A program made the position numbers and the translations under genes. Source: Chrysomallon squamiferum (Eukaryota; Mollusca; Gastropoda; Neomphalida; Peltospiridae). Taken from it: 64,000 bases of DNA. This document shows, piece by piece, positions 53,566-64,000 of this stretch. The notes beneath the pieces are model-generated. The model was given only the letters and a program-made list of their open reading frames with translations, had not been told where the DNA came from and searched no databases. How positions within the stretch are numbered: the stretch's first letter is position 1; every line of letters begins with the position of its first letter. The DNA is taken from assembly GCA_012295275.1 (NCBI GenBank), contig CM022677.1, positions 25,115,621-25,179,620 of the forward strand, in the 5' to 3' direction.

Positions 53566-53571
53566 TTTATT
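53566..53571 (-). terminator. Poly(A) signal AATAAA of HDHD2
   Basis: AATAAA on the minus strand about 62 nt past the stop codon at 53633-53635. A plus-strand AATAAA at 53550-53555 is nearby but is far from LYSMD1. Confidence 0.55.
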
Positions 53572-53632
53572 TTTGTTTCCAATCATCTCTAAGCAGACAT
53601 ATTTAAAGTACTGTTGTTTCCATGGCGATGTG

Positions 53633-55628
53633 TTATAAGAGATAATCTATGATGTAACTGACAGCTTCAGAAAAGTCATTAACCACTTTGTGTGGGGGAG
53701 GGCTGATCTTTTTCTCATCTCCTTCCCGATATTTACCTTGTAATAATAAAAAAAAAAAAAAAATATATAAAAATAAAATAAAATCAGACATTAAATATCT
53801 GTGCAAACATACAAAGTACCACTCCCTTCTGTTGTTCACATCTACAATATCAAACAGCGTAAAGTATCATATCTGTAAGTATTAAATAGTATAGTTTAAT
53901 ATCTAGAAGTATTAAACAGTATAGTTTAATATTTACAAGTATTAAACAGTGCACAAACAGCTACTAGTATTAAACATGCATAGTTTAATATCTACTAATA
54001 TTAAACAACAGTTAATATCTTCAAGTATTAAATAGTGTAAAGCTTAAAGTGTGAACCAGTGTATAGTTTAATATCTACAAGTATAGGTGTGTGTATAGTT
54101 TTTCATCACAAATGTTAAACAGGGGACAGTATTATATCTGAAATATGTTAGTGTAAGTTCATCATGTGATTAGATAAACTGGTTTACAAAGTGCAAGTTA
54201 TTCAGCATTTTACATAAAAAGAAATAATTTACCAGTCTTCACCAGAATTCCCAGCATCCCACTTTCCTGGGCACCACCTATATCGTTTTGAACATCCTAA
54301 ATAAAAAATAAAAAAAGTTGTAGAAAAATTACCTAATGTTTTCTTATTTATGGATTTATACTGTCATTATTTAAACTCACACGAGAACTCAAATACTTTA
54401 GTATGAACACATTTGTTTTCAGCATCAGATTTGAGAGCAAAATTTGGATACCTCAGTAAAAAAAGAAATATATTCACTATGAAACATAAAAAATCTCAGA
54501 TATTTTCATTTTCATTATGAAGTCTAGAGAAAATTCAAACCTGTTTTCCTTTTCTAAAATCACTACTGATTAGAAAAAATTCTGAAAACAAGTAAGAAAC
54601 TTCCATTTCCTATCAATATATTTTCAAAACTTGAACATAATCACTATAAAAACTAGTAATAAAATTCTATTATTTTTCACTGAACTCGTATGCAAACGTA
54701 ACAAGTAACAAAAACTGATATATTCCTAATTTAAATATATGTAATAATGATTACATATTTATATCAGTACATGAACTCGTATGAAAACAAACGTAATCAC
54801 TATGAATTCATAGGAAAACTTGAATACTTCTGCTAGAAAAAACTAATAAAATATATGTCATAATGATTATATGATTGTATCATATATTTATATCAGTACA
54901 TGAACTCGTATGAAAACAAACGTAATCACTATAAGTTGGTAAGAAAACTCGAATACTTCTGCTAGGCAGTAAGAAATAAGAAACTGACATCTCCAATCAT
55001 GACACACTCTTGAGGCTGGCAGTCAAACTGAGTGATGGCTGACAGGAAAAAAGATTTCTCAGGCTTGCCCACAATCACTGACTGTACACTGGCTGCGTAT
55101 TCCAAAGCTTCAACAAATGGTCCTGGAGAAACAGTTACACATTAACATATACAGCAATGTAACATTTACAGTCATTCATTCTGGTATGTATATCTTACAC
55201 TGGACTGAGATATGTAACTAAACCAAGAAAAGAATATGTAGTGTTACAGTAAATACAAAATTTTCTAAAAAACAAAAATTGAAAAAATATAAACTGTATC
55301 TGTTTATTATTATCAGAGAGAGAGAGAGAGGAGAGAGAAACAAATATTATGCAAACATATAACTAAGAGAAAGAATATGTAGTGTTACAATAAGTACAAA
55401 ATTTTCTAAAAAGAATTGAAAAAATATAAACCCTATCTGTTTATTATTATCAGAGAGAGAGAGAGAGAGAGAAACAGAGATCTGTTTATTATTAGAGAGA
55501 GAGAGACAGAGAGAGAGAAACAAATATATACAAACATTATAACTAAGAGAAAGAATATGTAGTGTTACAATAAGTACAAAATTTTCTAAAAAAAAATTGA
55601 AAAAATATAAACTGTATCTGTTTATTAT

Positions 55629-55689
<61 letters not shown>

Positions 55690-58652
55690 AAATTGCACTG
55701 TTCTATCCTATGATATCATACTTTATTTTGTTTATATTATCATATATTTCAAGTTTTACAAAACATCACCTGGACCAAGAGCAAGTCCATCTTTTCTCTT
55801 GTAGTACTTTGCTTTGTGTATTGCTATCAAAGCTGCTCCATTTATCAGCAGTCTGAAACATTTCAACAAATGCATCTTAGTCATGTAATATGAAACATTT
55901 CAACATGACAACATTTTAAACATTTTAATATTTGGTAATCTAATTAACCAATTTTGCTCCATTTTATGAACAGTCTGTACTATTTGAATGTTTTACAGTA
56001 TTTTAACACATAATAATCTGAAACATTTTAACATGTATAATATGTTGTGTGTATCTGAAACATTTCAAAATGTCATTCTATTCATCAACATTCAAAAACA
56101 TTTCAACATGGAATATTTTGGTTGTATAGTAATCTGAAACATTTAACATTTGTGGGTGTAATTAATTAATCTTAACACAACATTTTAATCTTTGAAAATT
56201 TATAACATGTAATATTTGAATGTGCCATATTTTAATCATAATAATCTGAAACATTTTAACATGCTGTGATATTCAGTGTCATACTATTTAAAATAAAGAA
56301 AATATTCTAATGTAATAACATGGTTGTAAATTCTAAACATTTAACATTTGGGGTTAATTAAAATCCCTTTCAGAACAGATGAAATATAACATGGAATATT
56401 TTGTAATAGTTTGTCTTTCAACATGTGGATATTCTATTTGAAAATAAAGAAAATTAATTAAACATGGTACTTTTAACACTCACAGGTTAAAAACCCTTTC
56501 AGAACAGATGAAATCAACAGTCAAACTAACAAGTGTCTTCAGACTCACAGTAATCCTTTCACTCACAGTAAAGATCTGACTCACAGCAACGCTAATCAAA
56601 CTAACAACTAAGCTTCAGACTCACAGTAATGCTCAAAGTCCAAATTAAATTTCAATTTAAATACAGTAGTAAAACTTAAAACTCACAAAACTTCAACTCT
56701 TACGAAGCTAAGATTCACACAAAGTTCAGATTCTTATAAATCCAAGACTCACATAAACTCACACTTACCTAAAAGCATCATTCATGTGCTGATAATTAAA
56801 CTCATCAGGTGCCAATCCGACCACAACAGCATTTGGGTTGTTGGTATCTACACCTGAAAAGAAACCAGACTACAGTCAAAATCAAACTATTCCCATATAT
56901 GTTATTTACAACTAACTGTAGATGAGATATTATGTGAAGTGTGATGGATAAACAGGCTATGGCTACACCTGAAAAGAAACAAGACTGCACTGAAAGTCAA
57001 ACTATTCTTATAAATGTCATTTACAACTAACTGTAGATAAGATATTATATGAAGTGTAACAGATAAAGAGATTCATGACTTTGTAATGACCATCTTGGTC
57101 CATTTGAAATATTAGTTGTCTATTTATTCTGGTTTATGTGAGGTAATTGTCTGTCTGTCTGTCTGTCTGTCATCACAAGATTTCCTTCTTTTAAATGATA
57201 ACCTGTTTTTGAGGATTCCCTTCACATATCAATATAATAATAATAATAATAATAATAATGAAATACTGTATATATAGAAAATGTGTGATAAGTATATTAA
57301 ATAGTAATTATATATGTATATTTATGTGTGTGTGAATGATGTATGACTGTATATAAATATATATATCAAGCAGGAGATGGTATAACTTTCTAGTAAATTT
57401 CTAAATGAAATTTATCTGTGAAGTCTTATACCACATTGTTTGTACTTAAACAAAATTTCTACTTAAATGAAAATATACCAGTAAAATTTTATACAGCATC
57501 TTTTTCAAGCTACAGAAGAGGTTAACACATATCAAACAGTAGTAGACATGACTTTATAGTAAAATTTCTAACACAAAATTTATCTGTAAAATCTTCTACT
57601 ACACCGTCTGACAAATAGAACACCTGAATTTCTAAAATTAAAATTTTACCTGTAAAATCCTCTACAGCATCTTTGTCAAGGATTAGAAGTGGTCGATATT
57701 TGTTAGTTTCTACTAAAACACGGGCTGCAGTCAACGATGTAAAAACCTCATCTGAGTCAACATCAAAGCCAATATCTGAAAACATACAACTCTTTTTTAT
57801 ATTGTATTTAGTACAGTCCACATCACACATTATCTACCTTTATACTATGTTTAGTACAGACCATGATAATCCCACAACTATCCACCTTTTATTTAGTACA
57901 GCTGATATCTCATACTATCTTTATACTACATTTAGTACATATCACACGTTACCCTGCTTTAAACTACATCATCATACACAAACCATCATTACACTACAAT
58001 TACACTACCCAATTATTGTACCTGATATCTCACACTATCTTTATATTATACATATCACACGAATCATATCATTATCTTAATTATATCATCAGTCTTTATA
58101 TATATATTTAGTCATATCTACCTATCTTTGTAACAGAGAGAACATCCAACAGAGTACCCAGGAAATATGCTACTGTCACATACACTAATACTAACAGTGC
58201 AAAAGAGTAACTTTTATATCATACAAGTACCCACCTTTATAACAGAGATAACTCACAACTGCAAAACTGTACCCACAGTATCATCCATAAAACCCTATTA
58301 AACACCAGTTATATCTCTGTCATGCAGTCACCATATACAACTATACAATACACATATATTACCCATCTTATGATTATATAAACAACTGTAACTCATATTC
58401 ACCACAACCAACTTTATCTCATGTACAAAACCCATGTTTCACCCATTATTCATCACATGCTCAAAGCTGTCATTTCTAACCTATTATCCTATAGTAATTT
58501 AATACAACATTACAACACAACAGCAATGATGATAATGATGACAATAGTGACAGTGATAAAAATTATTATAATAATGATGGTGATACAAATGATGATAATG
58601 AATATGTCACTTTGAGTTAGATAACAGCAATAATGATCAGTTTTGATGATGT

Positions 58653-58705
<53 letters not shown>

Positions 58706-59550
58706 ACCTCTCAGTCTCTCCAGCAGGTTTCTCTTCGACTCTTTGGTTGTGTTGGTGACAAATTTGATGTTGATGTTTTTCTCTCTCAGTCTACAACACA
58801 AAATTTACATCTATTATCAGATGAAGTTACATCATCAGTCATTTAATATTTCTTATCAGCCTACATTAAGTCAACAGTTATTATAAGCTTATAATAAAGA
58901 AACTGTTATTCTTATAATAAACCTGGTGCCGTTATGATTTCAGATAAAGTTATAACTAAGAACAGAACAAAAGATAATACTGTGGAATTTACTAAATTTA
59001 CATGAGATACTAACCAATTTTTTCTTCTTTTTTTTCAAATCACAGCTTTAAACTATTAACCAATATGGAATTACTGTAAATTGTTGGAAATAATAACAGT
59101 CTTTTAACTGTAGGATATATGAAGATTTTTTTTTTTATTATTTCCTTAAATATATATATTTATCTCTTGCAAATGTAAAGATATATTTGTTTCTTTGAAC
59201 TACAGTGATATATTTAACTGTGGGAAACATAAAGCTACTGTAAATGGTTGACAATATGGGACACAATATGACTTCTGGATAAATTAAAATGGATGTGTTT
59301 AATTTTAAACTCAGCTGCTAATATAAAGATAATTATGTTTAATTGTGGGAAATATAAAGACACATTTAGGTGGCAAATTAAGAAGACATTCAAAAACGTA
59401 AAGCTGTAGGAAACTTTTGTAAATATTAACTGTTGAAGAATTAATAAGAAAATCTTTAAACCTTTTGACTGCTGCTATAGATCCAGTTATTTCTGAATCC
59501 TCAATGTGAACAGTCCCACTCAAGTCGACCAGAATAACCTTGACCTTCAT
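53633..59550 (-). CDS. HDHD2: HAD-like hydrolase domain-containing protein 2, 255 aa
   Basis: Eight coding exons on the minus strand: 59462-59550, 58708-58790, 57650-57775, 56769-56853, 55770-55852, 54989-55122, 54233-54296, 53633-53736; total 768 nt. Joins are in frame throughout. HAD motifs are in order: motif [10 protein letters not shown] near residue 5 (nucleophile Asp; the usual second Asp is Ser, as in HDHD2), motif [10 protein letters not shown], the substrate-side block [21 protein letters not shown], the motif III lysine in VGKPEKSFF, and motif [17 protein letters not shown]. The C-terminus [12 protein letters not shown] matches the family. Human HDHD2 is about 259 aa. It is a predicted cytosolic phosphatase of the NagD/CIN-type branch with unknown physiological substrate. 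An in-frame TGA just upstream supports the start. Introns carry diverged duplicates of exon edges. Confidence 0.94.
54590..54988. repeat. Degenerate tandem array in HDHD2 intron 6
   Basis: Two clear copies of about 75 bp ('catgaactcgtatgaaaaca' then 'aacgtaatcactat') start near 54770 and 54900, period about 130 bp, with more diverged copies to 54590. The last unit runs into the exon 6 donor, and parts of the donor region ('agtaagaaac') recur at 54590 and 54710. Confidence 0.65.
55180..55690. repeat. Three-copy tandem repeat with GA tails in HDHD2 intron 5
   Basis: Copies starting near 55200, 55360 and 55540 share 'agaatatgtagtgttaca', 'ttgaaaaaatataaac' and 'ctgtttattattatcagaga', each ending in a GA run. 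The third GA run (55633-55688) is the longest. Confidence 0.85.
55853..56480. repeat. Degenerate array of 3'-splice-site-like units in HDHD2 intron 4
   Basis: The acceptor of exon 5 reads TGTTTCAG on the minus strand. The intron upstream repeats 'atctgaaacattt' (minus: AAATGTTTCAGAT) at about 56018, 56053, 56130 and 56236, with other 'aacatttcaacatg' words between. Spacing is irregular. Confidence 0.65.
56848..57075. repeat. Tandem duplication of about 110 bp covering the exon 4 acceptor of HDHD2
   Basis: 56848-56958 and about 56960-57072 share 'ctacacctgaaaagaaac', 'aatcaaactattc'-type words and 'ttacaactaactgtagat'. The first copy includes the real acceptor (TTTTCAG|GT at 56855-56852); the second gives an intact-looking decoy about 110 bp upstream in the gene. 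Confidence 0.8.
57405..57649. repeat. Degenerate copies of the exon 3 end and donor in HDHD2 intron 3
   Basis: The true exon 3 end encodes [10 protein letters not shown]. In the adjoining intron the same frame continues with [10 protein letters not shown] (near 57580-57610), and a third copy lies near 57480-57522 ('cagcatctttttcaagctac' against 'cagcatctttgtcaaggatt'). A fourth, weaker one lies near 57412. Period is about 75-85 bp. Confidence 0.75.
57790..58420. repeat. Degenerate array in HDHD2 intron 2
   Basis: Diverged units of about 45-60 bp with 'tttagtacag', 'tatctaccttta' and 'catatcacac' words fill the intron next to the exon 3 acceptor. Confidence 0.65.
58640..58707. repeat. ATG/CAT microsatellite abutting the HDHD2 exon 2 donor
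   Basis: The donor AGAG|GTAATC opens straight into about 60 bp of ATC repeats on the minus strand. Met-rich plus-strand frames are artefacts. Confidence 0.95.
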
Positions 59551-59625
59551 CTCTCCTCTTTCTAAATGGAGTCATTCAGTTCTCATTTCAAGTTTCCAAA
59601 GATATTCAGCTTTTTTGATGTAACT
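59551..59625 (-). other. 5' UTR part of HDHD2 exon 2 (coding exon 1)
   Basis: A good acceptor (TTTAATTTCAG) lies at 59627-59626, 75 nt before the start codon, and an in-frame TGA separates it from the ATG. The leader is therefore probably spliced from an upstream exon. Confidence 0.55.
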
Positions 59626-60730
59626 CTGAAATTAAACAATTTTATGCATATAATTATCTTGGATCATAAACTAGTCACTGTAGTAAAATTACAATTATCC
59701 CCTGGGGGGGTTAATGGAAATGCTTCTGAGGATCAGTAAATGTCTAGGATTCGAAAGGTTCAATTATGATAGGGTACCAGTATAAGAAACTTCTGTTTAA
59801 TATGATCTTTTGTGGGTATTATTGGGAGATTTTAAATATTTTTGGGAAATTATCAAAGTTTATTTATCTTTAAATGGAGGAATTTATTACTGGTAAAAAA
59901 AATGTTTTACATGCTTAGGGTCAAAGATTAAAAAAGGGATTAAAGGTCTCAAAATTTTGCTAAGCCGTGAGTTATTGAAAATTAATTGAACATACCAATT
60001 TAATGTACTAGTTAGTTTGTTAGATTTCTTGGGTTTTTTTCAGTCCTTTTTATGTCACCTATGGCACTGCCTTCCATAACTAATCTACTGAAAATATCGT
60101 AAATCATTAATATTTCCTTAATTTAATTTGTTTTTAACCTACTGGGTTTATGAACTAAAACATTAACATGCTCTTTTTTTCTTATCTCAAGCACATTCTG
60201 GTTATCGGTAAATTTTACCACTGTTATTCTTGTTATCAGTTCACTGTGTTATATTCATAGCTGTAAAGGCACCAACATGCATTTCAAATACCGAATCTTT
60301 GAACAATGGTGGGATGGTTAACAGTTAGAAGACTGTACATATAAATGACACCTCTGTAAAAAAAAAAAGTAATAACAAAAAACAAATCAACAACATAATT
60401 TTCAAACAAATTACATGAAATAAATTTTCTGTTAATTACATTTCTATTATAACCAGTTAATATTATGCAATTTATTGGTTTTTTTCAGTTGTTTTTTTTT
60501 TTTTTTTTTTTTTTTAACTGTATTTCTTTCAGCAATACATTCAAATAATACTCCACGTATTTTGGGATTTGAATAATAATTTTGTATACATGTTGTTTAT
60601 GCATACCTCTGTTAAAAGTAATAAGAAGCCGGAGTTAAACATAGTTTTTGAGAGTGAGATACGTACACGGTACACTGTACCGTACAGCAACTGTTTAATT
60701 ATTTAAGATGCAATCTCTCTTTCCACTTAC

Positions 60731-60794
60731 CGGTTTGTAGTTTAAAGTGTCTGAAGTTGGCGCCTGGATAGCAATCTACTGCTTTATCAGACAT
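60731..60794 (-). other. Probable HDHD2 leader exon with an upstream open reading frame
   Basis: On the minus strand an ATG at 60794 opens a frame (MSDKAVDCYPG, then FRHFKLQT) ending exactly at a strong donor CCG|GTAAGT. Spliced to the acceptor at 59625, it would read seven more codons and stop at about 59606, before the HDHD2 ATG. So it may be a 28-codon uORF. The transcription start is unknown and presumably lies between 60,800 and 61,000. Alternatively it starts a separate small gene. Confidence 0.45.
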
Positions 60795-61059
60795 GATCTG
60801 TTTGTAGTTTTAAAATTTAGCCCTAAATGTGGGATATTTAGGTGGTTTATTAACTTTAGGAGCGGTGCGTGGAACTTGAGGGGTAGTCTTTAAATTTGGA
60901 CGTTTACACGGAGTACTATTCGATGGTGATAAAAGACCCAGTTTTGGTCTACTTTGGAGTACCAGTTTCAGTGCTGGGATTATTCACTACTTTTTTTTTC
61001 TTCCTCTATTTTTTTTTTTTTTTTTTTTTTTATTCCTTTGGGGCTAACAGAGAAAGGAA

Positions 61060-61409
61060 ATAAAAAAATTCCGATATCGTACATTCCGATAATTTAGTTT
61101 TATAATTTTTTTCTTGCCCACTTTACCACATTCGGCTTTTTATTTAGCTTTATCTTGTTTTGGATTTAAGACTTTAAAGGGAATTTACGTAATGCTTAAT
61201 CAGTAAGTTTAGTGTCTGACTTGCCCAGTTTTGGTTGTTAAGGTTTAAATCAAATGTCACAGCTGCTGATTTTAACGTTGGTTTTATAATAAAAATTATT
61301 CTTTTTCTTTCTTTTGGAAGGGAGATTACTCTATTCTTGTTCTTTGTTGTTACTTGAATAAAGTGTCCCATAAAATGTGGCGCACCATCACACACACACA
61401 CACACACAC

Positions 61410-61482
<73 letters not shown>

Positions 61483-62100
61483 TATATACTCGCACACCCA
61501 TACAGAGATGCGTACATACGTACATACACTCACATACGAGATGCCCTTGCGGTATTTGAAAAGCCAATGCCATTCAATTTATAACAGCCTGTTAGTGTTA
61601 TTTTAATCCTGTCATCCTTTCATTTAATTTATTTTCTGTAAAGCAGAAATTGTCTTCCATAAATAATCTGATTAAAACATATCAACTAGTTAACTGACTA
61701 AAACGTACTCGAAACCTAAAGTGCAAGCCTTCTAAATGTATTTTTCACATCAAATTCCTAATCATGAAGCCACGCCCATACATACATACACACACACGCA
61801 CACACACTCACACAAACACTACACAGTTATACCTACACAATGCATATGTATATAAATTGCTACGTACAAGCAGATTTAAACACACGGAACACAGTCGTAC
61901 ACACATACATACGTACATATTTACTAGTACATACATACATACATAATATACATACATGCGCACATGCATGTACACATACATGCATACATACACGAATGCA
62001 TTCAAATTCATACACACACACATAAACCCATACACAGATATTCATATCAGAGCAACCTCAGATTAATTCAGTGTGTCTTGTTTGCCTTTCTATAAGAAAT
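61060..62100. repeat. Divergent intergenic region: AC, GA and ATAC microsatellites
   Basis: AC and GA tracts at 61391-61482 and a long ACAC/ATAC array at 61780-62040. 61080-61360 is unique AT-rich DNA with no gene I can support. Confidence 0.7.
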
Positions 62101-62195
62101 ACAAAAACTATCCTTTATCGCGTTATAAAATACAATGAAACTGTGAATACCATGCCTCATCCATTGTGGGCAGTCGACAACAGAACGAAACAGAC
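62100..62195. repeat. Dispersed repeat, copy 1
   Basis: 'ccattgtgggcagtcgacaa' with 'cagaacgaaacaga' resembles 63958-64000 ('ccatagtggacatacgacag', 'tagagtgaaacaaa'). An 'aaactgt(g/t)aata' word precedes both. It is probably a member of an interspersed family; its class is unknown. Confidence 0.5.
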
Positions 62196-62327
62196 AAGTC
62201 TCAAGTTGTTGGAAGTACCGCGCTGTCTTATCAATTACAGATTAACACCGATTTCTCACAGAAGAATGCATTTTCCACGTCGCGAGGAAACACAGAAGAC
62301 AGCGACATTAAATGTCGACCAGGCAGG

Positions 62328-62356
62328 CCGCCATTGTCCGCCATTGTCCGCCATTA
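62328..62356. promoter_or_regulatory. Three tandem CCGCCATT motifs, YY1-like
   Basis: CCGCCATTGT occurs twice and CCGCCATTA once, spaced 10 bp apart, in a GC-richer patch with CpGs. CCGCCAT is the core of YY1 sites, often clustered at promoters. It lies about 0.95 kb upstream of the start codon at 63295 and could serve that gene or HDHD2. Confidence 0.35.
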
Positions 62357-62627
62357 TACATTTTTAAAAGCATGAACACGTTTATGTTTCCAGTTGTTTG
62401 GTTTCTTTCAATGATAATCTTTCCACGACATTGATTCTTAACACTCTTTAATTGCTGGGTTTTTTTTTTTTTCTGTAATTAATAAAGTCATGACTGCACT
62501 GAACAGTATTGGAAAAAAATAAAAAATATATATATTAATATGCTCTGTCTTAGTCTGATTCAGATAGAGAAAAATGTCTTCCCCTGCAACGATGTGGAGC
62601 AGGCTAAGGTAAGAAAAATTATTTACT

Positions 62628-62734
<107 letters not shown>

Positions 62735-62991
62735 ATCTATGCACAGTACAGACAGACACATACATGAGACAGTAAGAATATAAAAGATAAAGAAAGACAC
62801 AGCGAAATAGCGAAATAAAGACACAATGAAAGAGACACCCAGACAGACACAGTGACAGAATGAATTAAGACACAGAGAGACAGACAGAGCGAAATGAAGA
62901 CACAATGAAAGAGACACACAGACAATCACAGTGACAGAATGAATTAAGACAGAGAGAGACAGACAGAGCGAAATGAAGACACACTCAAAAG

Positions 62992-63040
<49 letters not shown>

Positions 63041-63294
63041 CACACACAGAGCCAGAATGAAACAACGGTCGATGAACAGGAAATAAACAATTAGCAAAAG
63101 TTAATTGTTCTATTGTTTTTATTTCGTTAACATTCACCTGCCCCACTGCTTCAATCAATAAGTAATTTCCTGTACTTAACAAAGCATGATAAGAACCGTT
63201 TGTTCACGAGACTACAATAACAAACAGCGAAGACATTCGACACAGTGACAGTGTGACAGCGAGACTTGAATTAAACGCACACAGTCAGTCGACA

Positions 63295-63395
63295 ATGGAC
63301 GGGAGAAAGGCTGTAAAATTTGCCGTCCCAGAAGCAACTTTCACGAAGAGTGCAAAATCCTTCTCTAAGAAGAACGGAATAAGGGACACGGACAG
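63295..63395 (+). CDS. Probable first coding exon of an unrecognised gene
   Basis: An ATG in a good context (GACAATGG) opens a 33-codon frame, MDGRKAVKFAVPEATF then KSAKSFSKKNG, ending at a consensus donor ACAG|GTAAAT in phase 2. Codon use and GC content are coding-like against the surrounding repeats, and the CpG-bearing leader (63200-63294) fits a promoter-proximal exon. The peptide is basic with no signal peptide or known motif. Later exons would lie beyond the window. It is divergent from HDHD2. Confidence 0.5.
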
Positions 63396-63424
63396 GTAAA
63401 TTGTCTAAATATAGATACGTAGAG

Positions 63425-63930
<506 letters not shown>

Positions 63931-63934
63931 TACA

Positions 63935-64000
63935 AGGAAACTGTTAATAATATACCTTGTCCATAGTGGACATACGACAGTAGAGTGAAACAAATAGATC
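63935..64000. repeat. Dispersed repeat, copy 2
   Basis: Second copy of the sequence described at 62100-62195. It runs to the window edge. Confidence 0.5.

Noticed and set aside
62071-62375. Plus-strand frames of 98 and 69 codons
   Set aside because: They begin in a dispersed repeat, have no recognisable domain, and overlap the YY1-like motif cluster. I kept the repeat and motifs but not a gene.

Overview
The window is metazoan nuclear DNA: AT-rich, intron-rich, and packed with di-, tri- and tetranucleotide microsatellites and degenerate minisatellites. Gene content (a tandem F-type lectin family with several domains per protein, LYSMD1, HDHD2) and the extreme repeat load suggest a lophotrochozoan, most likely a mollusc and possibly a cephalopod. 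The species is an inference, not shown by the sequence.

Positions 1-33,240 hold a tandem array on the minus strand of secreted F-type lectin (fucolectin/FTP domain) genes. Three copies can be assembled completely: gene 1 (3975-11384, 645 aa), gene 2 (12632-19552, 613 aa) and gene 3 (25655-31861, 613 aa). Each has nine coding exons: a signal-peptide exon, then eight exons that pair up as the N- and C-halves of four consecutive lectin domains. Every coding junction is phase 1. Genes 2 and 3 are close sisters ('type beta'); gene 1 is a more distant paralogue ('type alpha'). Between and beside them lie relics: a truncated type-beta tail at the left edge (1-1345), a broken type-alpha gene at 20.4-23.6 kb, and two frameshifted type-alpha exons at 32.6-33.24 kb. 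Read along the array the types alternate alpha, beta, alpha, beta, alpha, beta, so the ancestral repeat unit was probably an alpha+beta pair. Genes 2 and 3 have nearly identical introns in places but many amino-acid replacements in exons, which points to diversifying selection or patchy gene conversion.

Positions 33.3-38.9 kb are intergenic, with one broken coding relic (34.15-34.73 kb), a GC-rich island that looks transposon-derived (about 35.07-35.31 kb) and another GC-rich island (37.38-37.52 kb). LYSMD1 lies on the plus strand (38925-48804, three coding exons, 226 aa); its 7.2-kb second intron carries a 27-bp minisatellite. Downstream, tail to tail with it, HDHD2 lies on the minus strand (53633-59550, eight coding exons, 255 aa) with a probable 5' leader exon near 60.73-60.8 kb. 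HDHD2 flanking and intronic DNA contains degenerate tandem copies of its own exon edges and splice sites. At the right end a probable first coding exon of an unrecognised plus-strand gene starts at 63295, divergent from HDHD2.

The lectins are probably exported sugar-binding proteins. Only domain 3 keeps His, Arg and Asp of the canonical fucose site in all three genes, with the second Arg at the usual spacing in genes 2 and 3. LYSMD1 and HDHD2 are conserved housekeeping-type neighbours with no evident functional link to the lectins.
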